Of a stretch of 64,000 bases of DNA, positions 11,420-23,516 are shown piece by piece. The position numbers and the translations under genes were made by a program. Every line of letters begins with the position of its first letter. The stretch's first letter is position 1. A model generated the notes under the pieces. That model was not told the origin of the DNA. It worked only from the letters and a program-made list of their open reading frames with translations, and made no database searches. This stretch comes from Ursus arctos (taxonomy: Eukaryota; Chordata; Mammalia; Carnivora; Ursidae): NCBI RefSeq assembly GCF_023065955.2, contig NW_026622963.1, forward strand, positions 10,981,001 through 11,045,000, written 5' to 3'.

Positions 11420-12860
11420 ACCTAACCCAAAGGAGATTTGTGCTTACAACCCTTGCCAAGGACACCAATACTAAATCCAGTGTCATTTCTCAGCCTTCAT
11501 CTTATCTGATCTTCCAGAAGTTTTTGACACTTCCTCCTTTTTGAAATAGTTTTTTTACTTGGTTTCCAGGACCACGCACTCCTCTGGTTTTTCTGCTACC
11601 TTTTTAGCTACTCCCTTTAGTCTTCTTTGTTGACTCTTCCTCTTCTACCTGGCTTCTAAATGCCAAAGCAGCCCAGAGCTCAGGCATTAGGTCTCTTCTC
11701 TTTTCTAGCTACACAGTGCTCATTTCCTTGGTGATCTCAACAAATCTCCCGGTTTTAAACACGAGGTATATGCCGATGACTCCCATGTTTCTTTTTCTAG
11801 TCTAGACTCCCCTAACCTCAAAGCCCTATGTCAAGCTATTTGACATCTCAAATTTAAAATCCCCCAAACTGGGACACCTGGGTGGCTCAGTTGGTTAAGT
11901 GTCTGACTCTATTTTGGCTCAGGTCATGATCTCAGGGTCCTGAGTTCGAGCCCTGTGCCAGACTCGGCACTCGGTGGGGTGTTTGCTTGAGATTCTTTCC
12001 CTCTGCCCCTCCCCCCACTCGTGCTCTTTCTTTCTCTCAAACTAAATAAATAAATCTTTAAAATCTCCCAAACTGAGCTCCTGCTCAGTTTTTTTCCATC
12101 TAAGTTAATTGCAATTCCATCCCTTTGGTCACTTAGGCCAATAGTTTGGAGTTGTCTTTGACTGCTTTTTTCTCTCCTCTCACATCTCATCTGGTTTTTC
12201 AGGCAAATCTTACTGGATTTATCTTCAAAATATATGTAGAATTCTATACTTGTCACCAAGCCCCATTCCCACGATCTTTGCAACCCTCTCCACCAAAGGC
12301 CTCGCTCCACCAAAAAGACTCGTCAAAGTCACTAGTGATGCTCTTTAAGTCATCATCTCTTACTTGAATTATTTCAGGAGCTTAACTCATTTCCTTGCTT
12401 CAGCCCATTCCCTTCACTCTATTTTCAATATAACAGTCACATGGATCCCATTAAAAAATAAGTTGGATCATATCATTCTACTCAAAATCCTCCAATGCTT
12501 TCCCACCTCACTTGGAGTGCCAGTTAAAATGCTTACTCTGACTTATAAAATCCTACACCATCTAGTCCCTTGCTACTCAAAGTATGGGCCTCACACCAGC
12601 AGCACTGACATCTCCTGGGAACTTACGAGAGTGTAAAATCTCTGGCCCTCACTCAGACTTTCAGACTCAGAAAATGCTGATGTAGCCCTCTATTACCCTT
12701 CCTCTGGGATATTCTGCTCCAGCCACACCGGCCTTCTGGCTGTTTCTAAAAGGTAGAAACACTCTTTAACTCAGGGAGTTTTGCACTGACTCCTCCCTCT
12801 GCCTCGAATAATCTTCCCCAGAGAAGTGCACGCTAGCTACCTAGCAACTAGGCAGCTCTT
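11420..12860 (+). mobile_element. L2 LINE fragment with reverse-transcriptase remnant
   Basis: Decayed L2 ORF2 in sense with the + strand, split by the SINE at 11871-12059. The reverse-transcriptase YADD box is still readable at 11769-11780 (Tyr-Ala-Asp-Asp followed by Ser-His). Downstream phrases such as TTTGGAGTTGTCTTTGACTG and the C/T-rich 3' ORF text follow the L2 consensus order. Many stops and indels; no coding capacity. L2 has been inactive in placental mammals for a very long time. Confidence 0.8.
11871..12059 (+). mobile_element. CanSINE
   Basis: Head GGGACACCTGGGTGGCTCAG, A-rich tail. Flanking duplication AAAATCCCCCAAACT / AAAATCTCCCAAACT (11856 and 12060) with one mismatch. Inserted inside the L2 fragment. 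Confidence 0.95.
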
Positions 12861-13622
12861 AGAAAAGTCTTGGAGAGCAGTTTTATCTGACTAGTAAGGT
12901 CAGAAGGCAGATATTAATGAGCAAAGAAATAAATGTGAGGGAAGGAAAAAGAATTACAAAGTGTAGTCTATTTTTAAAGAGCTCTACAGAATATTAAAAT
13001 AATTCATCGTAGAGATTAGCCGGCACTTCAGCCTATTAGTGAATACATTTCTCCCATGGCAAATAACTTCTAAATAGAAAAGATAAAAATTCAAGTGGAA
13101 CATAGATTTTCAAGGGAGAAGGGACTACTGCTATTAGCCCTTTTTTATATTCCTTTACATATCTGTCCAAAAATACCAAAGAAAGGAGATGGGGGAAAAA
13201 AGGGAACAGAAGTCAGTCAGAGCTCGCAGGCATCTTGAATAAGAGCCATATTAGAAAATCTGATCTAAAAAAACAATCTGACCTTTGGCGGAAAAATTAT
13301 TTCAATATCTGTGGCAATTCAAACAGAAAATGAACTTGATTTTCAGAGCTAGCCCTGTAGCAGGTATTTACTTAATGGTGACTATGTAATTCTCTTAACC
13401 AGGAGGAACCGATGATGTTTCCTAGTTCCAGAGCGCTGCAAATGACAGCTGAATGCAGATTACAAAGCAGTTTACAATGGCTCTCATTCTCTTTGCAAAG
13501 CATAACAAGCATACCTTCTATTTTTATGATATAAAATGGTCTCTTTAGGACCTCGCACATTGTCAGAAGCTTTGTTTTGAAGCCTAGGCAAAGAGGCCCA
13601 GTGCCCCAAAGCAGCTGCTTAC

Positions 13623-13715
13623 CCAGTTGTAGCCAGATCATTACTCTCCTTGGAGCCATCTTCGTCTGCAAAAAGGGGTGGCAGGGTGGAGCTAGTCATC
13701 AAGGTTTCCATCCCT
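13623..13715 (-). CDS. HMG20A: HMG20A first coding exon (start codon at 13711-13709)
   Basis: The exon begins after a pyrimidine-rich acceptor ending TTTTAG. It carries four noncoding bases, then the ATG in a good context (G at -3, G at +4). It encodes residues 1-29 plus two bases of codon 30, starting METLMTSSTLPPLFADEDGS. As I recall it, the human protein starts MENLM, so residue 3 may differ. The donor is CTGG|GTAAGC, giving a phase-2 junction. The segment is acidic and serine/threonine-rich, with no fold expected. The start is supported by the acceptor just upstream and by agreement with the known family N-terminus. An overlapping open frame in another phase is a shadow of this exon. Confidence 0.96.
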
Positions 13716-14009
13716 CTAAAAGGATGAGAGGATAAGAAAATAAGGATAATGCCTTAATTACTTCCAGTTGAAGTTCCATTAATTTAAAAGCCAGCCTTCC
13801 TTAACTTATCACATCGGCAGCAGAACAGAAACTGACCTAAATATTTATTTTCTTGACTTGGACATGTCAATTTAAACTCTGGTTAATGGGTTCTTGACTT
13901 TGGTCTCACTGACTGACCAGACTAAAAACAGATTTTAATAAATGAGACACAGTTTGGAAATTCCTTTTTGTTCAATCAGAATATCTTCAGAAGCATTCTT
14001 CATTTTCTG

Positions 14010-14215
14010 TAAAAATTGTTAAGCAGAGTAACTCAGAAGCACTGTGACCCTGAACAAGTTATTCAATGTCTTTGAGATAGTTTTACCAGCTTAGACGCAG
14101 ACAGAATTGCTGACTTGACCCACAGGGTTATTGTGAGGATTAAGCCGAAAGAGCTTCATAAACAGAGAAAGACTAAGATCCTAAGTGCTTTGAGTATTAT
14201 TATATAAAGCAAGGT
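14010..14215 (+). repeat. MIR fragment
   Basis: MIR text order: CTGTGACCCTGAACAAGTTA, then CACAGGGTTATTGTGAGGAT and TAAGTGCTTTGAGTATTATT. Decayed, no target duplication. Confidence 0.7.
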
Positions 14216-16352
14216 ATTGTTATTACAGCATTACCGGGTCTCAGTCCCAGATGAATCATCCTTAGATTAAATGGTAACAAACTGAGCCCTCCAAAAGGAA
14301 ATAATGCAGAGGAAGTGGAGGCTGGAAGGCATACTAATGTGGTGCAGAGTTAAAGCAACCACACTTCCAGGTCAGAAATATGCTCTGCATCCCCATGATG
14401 ACCAGCGGAAATAGCATGCACCTGGGTACAGGAAACAACTGAGCTTAATTGAAGGAAACCAAATAAATCACAAGAACTTGAGGTTATCAGACTGAAAGGA
14501 TAAAAGGACAGAGTGACAAAGAGAGTAATTTCATTTAGCATATCACTACAAAGAAAGATTTTTCCCTTTCAAGGCTTACCACCAAGGGCTTCACCCCACA
14601 GAGCTAAAAGCGGCAGCCTCCCATTCATCATGAAAGTGATATTCAAACAAAACATTCAATAGTGACCCCAAACAGTAGCCGCTTAAGTGGGACTGCAAAC
14701 CACTCAAGCAAAAGAGTGCCTCAATCAAACGGGGAGAACTGAGAAGCAAATTATGAGAATTCACTTCGGAGCTCCCTCAGCAGTTATTTCAGGGGCTGGT
14801 GCTAAGGAGACGGAGTGAAACCGCAATTAAGGGGAAGGCACAGCAGCCCAGGCAGAGCTAGGATTCATCCCGCGGAGGAGGAAACACCAAGAAGACACAG
14901 ATGACACCGACACCAAATTCTAAATGTTCAGTAGAGTCATTTACTTCCAAAATGGTAACACTGATGGCTTACTTCTTATTCTCACTTATTTTCTTGTTTT
15001 TCCTTCTAAATTTGTTAGTTAGCAGACCAAGGTTCATACACAGCTTAATGTGAAAAATGCATCTGTGTGTCTCTTACCCACTGTGGTGGGTAGAGCATGG
15101 AAAGCAGAGAGAGGAACTTTAGACTCAATCAGGAGTTTATTCCATGTGCAGTGATGCCTGCCAACCCTTCTCAATTCCTTCAAGATGGGGGGGGGGTTTA
15201 CAAGAGGCTCTAACAAATACTGCAAAATTCCATTCTAGATGTTTTCTAGAATAATCCTGATGTAAGTGTACTACGTTTTAATTTAATTTGAATTCACATT
15301 ATGCACAGACCAGATTAGAGCCTGGGCTTTAAGGGCTGCTAGCATCACCTTACCCTGATATTCATCTTACCAAAAAACCCACTAATGAATTAGCTACCAT
15401 ACAGCCTAACTGTAAACCACGAGCAAACATTCAAATAGCCAGATATTTATTCCCAAACTTTATAAGAAAGGACTGCTAGCTGGCTTCTTTCTAAACGTCT
15501 CCCTAAATGTAAATGGCCTTTCAAGAACTTTAAGATTCAGCATCTGAAGCTCCTGGCATCCCTCATACCTCAAAGGCAATATATTATCTGGCAGGGGGTG
15601 AATGAAGTGTCTTGTCATTCACTATGCCAACATGACCCTCTTAGGGTGCTGCCCAGTTATCTTCAGTCATTGTTGAGATCTTGAGAGGTAGCTGGACAAC
15701 ATAACCTTAGCAACAGATAAACAGATGACAGAAACAAAGGCAGTTGAGAGAACACAAATTTCTTGGTTTTTTTCTTTCTTTTCTTGAGTTGGTTTTACTC
15801 AACCCATATGGCTTCAGATATATTTTCTCTTAGTGTTACTAAAGTAGTCAGGTCCCTAAGAAATGAGTAATAAAGTGGGTGGAAGGTTAAGGGGCCAAGA
15901 TCAACAAAAGAAGGAAATGAGGAAAAAGTCCAGTGAAACCCAAAGGTCTCTAAACTAGTCCAGTAAGTTGGAAAAGAAAACGATTCCCAAGAACATGGCT
16001 GGGATCCTGCAAGAATCTGCTCTCATATGGTCCGTGAGTGGGTGATTCAAACTGAATCACGGCTACTAAGCCACTGATTGCCAAAAAGCCTTTCAGTGTA
16101 GCATCTGTGTCTGATAATGTCCCAGTACAGAGGTCACACTGAACTTTGCAATTCTATGTGAAGCACTTAAGAAATGTAATGAATGCTGCTCTGGAAGGGG
16201 AAAGAAGAGAAATATGAACAAAGACAAAGCAATATACAAATCTGGTTCTCCACTGCAGTTTACGTAAGTAAGCATAACACACAGATGTTTCCTTGCAGAA
16301 GGGACCTCCCAGTGAAGGCTTCTACCTGGAGGCCTCAAAAAAACGATATTAC
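14216..16352. other. Unassigned intronic sequence
   Basis: No repeat or exon recognised. It has a G run at 15187-15195. Open frames here are short and have no family resemblance. Confidence 0.6.
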
Positions 16353-16429
16353 CTTGGGGCTTACACTTTGAATGAGGGTCCAGACTGAGCTTTGAAAATC
16401 CAACAATACCCTCTAATGCAAGCCACTCA
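16353..16429 (-). other. Candidate 5' noncoding exon of HMG20A
   Basis: A 77-bp segment on the minus strand bounded by a very strong acceptor (an 11-base T run then CAG) and a donor AAG|GTAATA. It contains no ATG, as expected for a leader exon. It lies 2.6 kb upstream of the exon with the start codon. This is splice-site evidence only; I cannot confirm it from memory of the human leader. Confidence 0.35.
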
Positions 16430-17434
16430 CTGAAAAAAAAAAAGATGTATAAAACATGGTGCCAATTTAAGATATTTTAATGACAATTATAAAAATTGTA
16501 ATGACAATTATATTAAGCACACTAGATACTTACTGGCCAATCAACACATTTTCTCCCTGTAGTAAATATGGGGAGCCAACTCATATTCAGAACACTGCTT
16601 TGGTCAATATACGTGGAGTTTAAGAAATGTTCCTCAACTAAGATTTTCCTAATAACCCTTCCCAACAAGACGGATGATCTCAACGATGAGACTGCATTAT
16701 TCCAAATGTGTTGGACAGTGCTGGAAGCTTAATTTGTACTTAGGTTTTCTGCGGTTGACTCTTTTCAAGTGCCCTTTCCTTACTTTCGTATGTTAATCCC
16801 ACTTCATTAAGTTCTTTCATGGAGAGGAACCATATTCCCTCCTCATCACACACCTCAAAGTTTAGAGAAGGGATTCTGCCCTCATTTTCCACACTAAAAG
16901 CCTTATGTAAAACTCCCAGTTCTTCTAAAAATCATGTCGTTTGTCCAACCAACCTCAAATTCAAGTATTTCTGACCACTATTCCCTATCATTTCAGCTCT
17001 CTCAATTACTTCTACTACAACTGACCTCTAACCACACAAACCTCTATTCACTGACACTTGATTTTCCCTTCTCTGTCCATGTTAGATTCCATGGCCACAT
17101 TTCAAATATTCTTTTGTCAACACTCTCAAATCCTTTGCCTTGTTACCCCTTCTACACCTCAGATGTAGATCAGTTCTGAGTTTTAGCTCAAGATGGTGTT
17201 GGAGAAAAATCACAAAATAAAGGGTGCTCCTATAAATTTATCCAACCACAACTAGGCCCTCAACGTTCTCAGCAATCATTCCACATTTTCTTAGGATCTT
17301 CCCAAACTGCCGTATCAGCTCTGTCAAACTTTCCCAACCAATTCAAACCTAAGTCACCCAAATCCTCCCATTCACCATCCTCTCTTCACACTCCCCATCC
17401 CTGACTCACATCAAAGGCCACCCTAAGTTGCTTT
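16430..17434. other. Unassigned pyrimidine-rich sequence
   Basis: 16770-17434 is C/T-rich with many CTCTC-type runs and may be a very old LINE remnant. No family can be named. Confidence 0.5.
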
Positions 17435-18100
17435 ACTTTTTTAAACATAATTCATATACCATAAAATTCACCCCTTGAAGTATACAATTCAGTGGTTTTT
17501 ATGTATTTATAAGGCTACACCATACAACTAACACCATAATTGATTTTAGAATATTTTCATCACCCCAAAAAGGAACTTGGTACCCATTAGCAGTTACTCC
17601 TCATTCTCCCCTTCTCCTACGTCTGGGTAACAACCACTAATCTCCTTTCTGTCTTTATGGCTATACCTGTACTGAATCACACAGGATGTGGACTTTTGTG
17701 TCTGACTTCTTTTGTTTGGCCTAAAGGTCTTTATCTTTATTACACAGCTTCATCACACTGTAGCATGCATCAGCATTTTATACCTTTCTATGGATGAATA
17801 ACATTCCATTGTATGACGACACCACATTTTGCTTATCCATTTATCAGCTGATAGACTAGGTTGGTTCTACCTTTTCATCACTATGAATAATGCTGTTTAT
17901 GAACATCTGTGTACAAGTTTTCTTGTGAACATGTTTTCAATTCTCCTGGGCATATACCTAGGAATGGAATTACTGGATCATATGGTAACTCCATAATCAA
18001 CATTTTGAGGAGCTGCCAAAGTGTCTTCCAAAGCATCTGCACCATTTTACATTCCTCCTAACAATATATGAGAGTTCCAAATTCCCCATATCCTTACCCC
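17435..18100 (-). mobile_element. L1M 3'-region fragment (antisense to + strand)
   Basis: Reads as the reverse complement of an old L1 3' end: GAAGTATACAATTCAGTGGT at the left, then ATGGATGAATAACATTCCAT, GGAATTACTGGATCATATGG and AGCTGCCAAAGTGTCTTCCA. Old and decayed. Confidence 0.8.
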
Positions 18101-18239
18101 ATTTTTTAGGAATGCTAGGGAAATATCAATTCTAGCCCTTCTAGCTTTCCACACGGGCTAAGGGAAACATACAACTCCAGCTCCCTCCAGCCATCCTGTC
18201 TCACCTAAAGGGAGAAAATACCTGAAAAGCACCAGAGGT

Positions 18240-19036
18240 TACAGTCCAGAGGCACAGATGCACCAAAAGACTGAGACCTAATTATAAGACTAGAATGCTT
18301 TTCCCCCTACCCTCACCACTACACTACTGAAGGCCTAGGTACCACAGTTCCTTTTATCTAGTACATCAAGTCTACTTTTCAACAAAAAATTACAAGGCAT
18401 GCTAGAAGACAAAAAACACAGTCTGAAGAGACTGAACAAGTAATCTATGGCATGAATACTGAAGTTTTCAGACCAGCATATTTTAAAATTATATGTTAAG
18501 GGCTTTAATGGAAAACGTAGACAATGCAGGAAGAGACAGATAATATAAAATATAAACAGAGAGACGGACATTCTAAGAATGAATCAAAAAGAAATGCTCG
18601 GGATAAAAAACACTGTAACATAAATGAATATTTCTGGTGGGTTTATTAGTAGACTGGACATAGCTGAAGATAAACTCTCTGATCTTGATAATATGACAAG
18701 AGAAATTTCTAAAATGGAAAAGCAAAGAGAAAACAGACTGGAATATAAAAAGGACAGATTATCCAAAAACTATGGAATAACTACAAAAGGTGTAACATAC
18801 ATGTAATGGGAATAGCAGTAGAAGAGAGAAAAGAACAAAAGCAATATTTGAGGCAACTGTGACTGAGAATTCCTCCAAATTAATGTCACACAATAGTCCA
18901 TAGGTCCAAGAGGCTCTGAGAATATCAAACAGGAGTAATGTAAAAAACAAACAAATGAAAAACTATAGTAAAAAAATCATATTCAAACTTTAGGAAATCA
19001 AAGATAAAAGAAAAAAATCTTGAAAGAAGCCAGACC
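18240..19036 (+). mobile_element. Old L1M, 5' segment (ORF1 region)
   Basis: Decayed ORF1 of an old L1M: AGGCATGCTAGAAGACAAAA, TATATGTTAAGGGCTTTAAT, TTATTAGTAGACTGGACATA, TACAAAAGGTGTAACATACA and ATCTTGAAAGAAGCCAGACC occur in consensus order. The element stops where the carnivore L1 begins and resumes at about 25850. The left boundary is uncertain. Confidence 0.85.
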
Positions 19037-21718
19037 AGAGGAAAGGCTGGAAAGAGGGTGGAGGAAGAGGACCCTAAGCTCACCTTTTCCCATGGATACA
19101 ACTAGATAATACTCAACATCAGTGTAAATAACCCAGAAAACCACCCGCAGACTGGCAGAACAAACTCCACAACTGAAGGTAGAGAAGAGGCCATATTGAA
19201 GAGGGTAGGAAGGGCAGAGAGGTGGTAGGGAGTCAAACTACTGCTGCTGACTGCTGGGGGGTGGAGGGAAGGGAGCTGCAGGCTAGGAGAGGGGAAGAAA
19301 CAAACTACCATCACACTGGGAAGCCTGCATGAGGAAGGTGAATCCCTAGAACATTTGGCTTTGAAAGTGAGAGGGGCGAAATTTCCTGAGTTTTTACAAC
19401 CAGTGGGACTTAAAGCACGGAATTTAAAAAATCAATGGGCTCGGTTCTGGGAGAGCCCAGAGGGTGATAGGAAGCTGAGTCCCTGCCCTTAAAGAGACAA
19501 CAAGACAAACAGCTAGCGGAAATACAGCATAGAAGCAGCAGTTTAAAAAAGGCTTGGGGCATATGAGACGGAGAGTAATTACTCATTCCTGAGTGTGTCC
19601 TAGAGGGGCAGGGATCACTGAGGGACTTCTCCAGGAACAAAGGAGCTGGCAGGCACCATGCGGCCACCTGCTGGAACCAGCACACACTGACTATTTACTA
19701 CCTCAGTTGTTTACACCAAACCCCACCTGCCTGTGCTTTGGTAGATCCACCCTTTCCAGTCAAGTCTGCCTCAGTCCCAGCATTGCCAAATCCCCTCCCT
19801 GAGAAGGCTGTGCCAACACTGCATTTCCCAACCCACCTCCCAACCTGTGTGTTTTGCAGGGCCCCAGTCCTGATGGTGGTAGAAGGCCTTGCACGTCCTA
19901 GGCGCACCTTGTTAAAATTGCACACCTTGCCTGTGGACCAAACACTGTGCAAAACAGGCAAAGAGAGCCTCTGTAGACAACTGGACTGAAGGAAAATGTG
20001 ACCAGGACACAATAGCGGGATGCATGCAATACACACAGGAGACACCCCTTGAAGCACCAGGTTCTGGTAAACAGAGGACACTGCACTGCATGGCACTATG
20101 GGACCTCTTCTTCATAAGGCCATTACTTTCAAGAGCAGGAGACATAGCTGACTTCCTTAACACACAGAAACAGACACAGAGCATTAGACAAAATGAAAGA
20201 GAGGACTATGTCCCAAATGAAAGAAGAGGACAAAACCACAGCAAGAGACCTAAGCTAAATGGATATAAGTTATATGCCTAATAGAGAATTTAAGTAATGA
20301 TCATAAAGATACTCACTGTACTTCAGAAAAGAGTGGAGAACATCAGGGAGACCCTTAACAAAGAGATAAAAAAAAAATCAATCAGAGATGAAGAGCACAA
20401 TAAATAAAATTAAAAATATACTAGATGGAATAAATTGCAGGCTAGAAAAAGCAGAGGAATGAATTAACAATCTGGAAGACAGAGTAATGGAAAGTAAGCA
20501 AGCTGAGCAGGTGGAAAAAAAATATGGAAAACGAGAACAAACTTAGGGAACTCAGTGACTCCATCAAGTGTAACAGCATTCGCAGTATAGGGATCCCAGG
20601 AGAAGAAGAGAGAGACAAGGGGGCAGAAAATTTTTTTGAAGAAATAATAGCTGAAAACTTTCCTAATCTGGGGAAGTAAACAGATATCTAGATCCAGGAG
20701 GCCGAGAGATTCCCCCAACAAAATCAACCCAAGAGGCCCACACCAAGGCACATAGTAATTAAAATGTAAAAAAGTAGTGATGAAAAGAGAATTTTGCAAG
20801 CAACAAGAGAAAAGAAGACCGTTACATACAAGGGAAACTCCATAAAGCTCTAAGTGATTTTTCAGCAGAAACTGTAAGCCAGAAGAAAGTGGTATGATAC
20901 ATTCAAAGTATCAAAAGGAAAAAATCTGCAGCCAAGAATACACTATCTAGCAAGGCTATCATTTAGAACAGAAGGAGAGATAAAGACTTTCTCAGACAAC
21001 AAAAGCTAAAGGAGTTCATGACCACTAAACCAGCCCTAAAAGAAATGTTAAAGGGGAATCTTTGATTGGAAAGGAAAGGCCATAAGTAAGAGTAAGAAAG
21101 GTAGGAAATATAAAAGTAGTAAAAATAAATATATCTATAAAAATCAGTCAAAAGATTCACAAAACAAAAGAATGTAAAATATGATATCATATACCTAAAA
21201 CATGGGGGAGGGAAAAGAGAAAAGACTGGGTTCAAACTTAAGCAACCATCAACTTAATATAGACTGCTATATGCAGGAGATGTTATATAAGAACTTAATG
21301 GTAATGACAAATCAAAAACCAAACACAGACACACAAAGAATAAAGAGAAAGGAACCCAAGTATAATCACTAAAGAAAGCCAGCAAACTGTGAAAGAGAGC
21401 AAGAGAAGAAAGGATCAGAGAAGAACTATAAAAACAATCACAAAGCAAGTACCAAAATGGCAATAAATACATATCTATCAATAATTACCTTGAGTGTAAA
21501 TGGACTAAACGCTCCAATCAAAAGACACAGGATGACAGAAAGGATAAAAAACAAAACTCATCTGCACACTGCCTACAAGGGACTCATTTCAGACCTAAAG
21601 ACACATGCACATTGAAAATGAGGGGACAGAGAAACATTTATCATGCAAATGGATATTAAAAGAAAGCTGGGGTAGTAATACCTATAAGGGACAAAACAGA
21701 CTTTAAAACAAAGACTGT

Positions 21719-21911
21719 GGGGTGCCTGGGTGGCGCAGTCGTTAAGCGTCTGCTTTCGGCTCAGGGCGTGATCCCAGCGTTCTGGGATCGAGCCCCACAT
21801 CAGGCTCTTCCACTAGGAGCCTGCTTCTTCCTCTCCCACTCCCCCTGCTTGTGTTCCCTCTCTCGCTGGCTGTCTCTGTCAAATAAATAAATAAAATCTT
21901 TATTAAAAAAA
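21719..21911 (+). mobile_element. CanSINE inside the carnivore L1
   Basis: Head GGTGCCTGGGTGGCGCAGTC, tail AATAAATAAATAAAATC then A's. Perfect 15-bp duplication TAAAACAAAGACTGT at 21704-21718 and 21912-21926. Confidence 0.97.
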
Positions 21912-23409
21912 TAAAACAAAGACTGTAATAAGAGACAAAGAAGGACATGCATATTAAGGGGACAGTCCAACAAGAAGTTATGACAATTGTAATATTTATG
22001 CACCCAACATGGGAGCACCCAAATACATAAAACAGTTAATAACAAACATAAAGGAACCAATTGATAGTAATATAATAAAAGTTGGGGACTTTAACGCCTC
22101 ACTTACATCAATGGACAGGTCACCCAAAGCGAAAATCAACAAGGAAACAGTGGCTTTGAATGGCACAGTAGACCAGATGGATATAACACATATATTCAGA
22201 ACATTCCATTGGAAAACAACAGAATACAAATTCTTTCGAAGTACACAGGGAACATTTTCCAGAACAGATCACATATTAGGTCACAAATAAATTTCAACAC
22301 ATTCAAAAATATCCAAGTCATACCATGCATTTCTGACCACAATGCTATGAAACTAGAAATCAACCATAAGAAAAAATCTAGAAAGAGCACAAACGAAGGC
22401 TAAGTAACTTGCTATTAAATAATAAATGGGTCAGCTAAGAAATCAAAGAAGAAATAAAAAATTACATGGAGAGAAATGAAAATGAAAACACAATGTTCCA
22501 AAATCTTTGGAATGCAGGAAAAGCAGTTCTAAGAAGGAAGTTTACAGCAATATAGGCCTACCCCAAGAAGAAAGAAAAATCTCAAACAAACAATCTAACC
22601 TTATGCCAGAGGATCTAGAGAAAGAACAACAAACAAAACCCAAAACTGGAAGGAAGGAAATAATAAAGATTAGAGCAGAAATGAATGATATAGAAACCAA
22701 AAGGACAATAGAACATATCATTGAAACCACAAGCTGGTTCTTTGAAAAGATCAATAAAATTGATAAACCTCTGCCAGCCTCAAAGGAAGAGAGAGGACTT
22801 AAATAAACAAAATCACAAATGAAAGATGAGAAATAATAACAATACCACAGAGATACAAATGATTATAAGAGAATATTATGACAAATTATATGCCAAAAAA
22901 TTACACAAACAAAAAGAAATGGATAAACTCCTAGAAACATATAACCTACCAAAACTGAAGCAGGAAGAAATAGAAAATTTAAACAGACTGACTACCGGGA
23001 ATGAAATTGAATCAGTAATAAAAAACCTCCCAACAAACAAAAGTCCAGGACCAGACAACTTCACAGGGGAATTCTTTCAAACATCTAAAGAAAAGTTAAT
23101 ACCTACTCTTCTCAAACTTTTCCAAAAAATAGAAGAGGAAGGAAAACTTCTAAATTCATTCTGTGAGGTGAGCATTACCCTGATACTAAAATCAGATAAA
23201 GACACCACAAAAAAGGAGAACTACAGGCCAGTATCTCTGATGAAAACAGATGCAGAAATCCTGAACAAAATACTAGCAAACTGTATCCAACAATATATTA
23301 AAAAAAATCATTCACTACAATCAAGTGGGATTTATTCCTGGGATGGAAGGGTAGTTCAATATTCACAAATCAATCAATGTGATACATCGCATCAATAAGA
23401 GCAAGGATA

Positions 23410-23516
23410 GGGGTGCCTGGCCTGGCTCAGTTGATAGAGCATGTGACTCTTGATCTTGGGGTTGTCGGGCCCCAGACTGGATGTAGAGATTACTTAAAAA
23501 TAAAATCATAAAGAAA
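23410..23516 (+). mobile_element. Short tRNA-type CanSINE inside the carnivore L1
   Basis: A shorter form lacking the CT-rich body: GGGGTGCCTGGCCTGGCTCA, then GATGTAGAGATTACTTAAAA. Flanked by AATAAGAGCAAGGATA / AATAAGAGAAAGGATA (23394 and 23517), 15 of 16 matching. It interrupts the L1 ORF2. Confidence 0.92.

Larger units (their letters stand above)
9573..13622 (-). other. HMG20A: HMG20A intron
   Basis: A 4.05-kb intron with a short antisense L2 piece, a Tigger-like transposon, two CanSINEs and a long L2 fragment. 12870-13622 has no recognisable repeat. Confidence 0.9.

Noticed and set aside
11088..11474. 128-codon plus-strand frame with a recurring Glu-Arg-Glu-Thr-Ala-Ser-Glu-Arg-Gly peptide
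   Set aside because: The peptide is the translated antisense of a CanSINE and recurs wherever one lies; not a protein family.
13372..13671. 99-codon minus-strand frame over the HMG20A start exon
   Set aside because: Different reading frame that runs through the donor site into the intron; the HMG20A frame with its ATG at 13711 is the real one.
22009..23398. Plus-strand frames with reverse-transcriptase similarity
   Set aside because: They are fragments of a dead carnivore L1 ORF2, broken by stops, frameshifts and SINEs; not a host gene.
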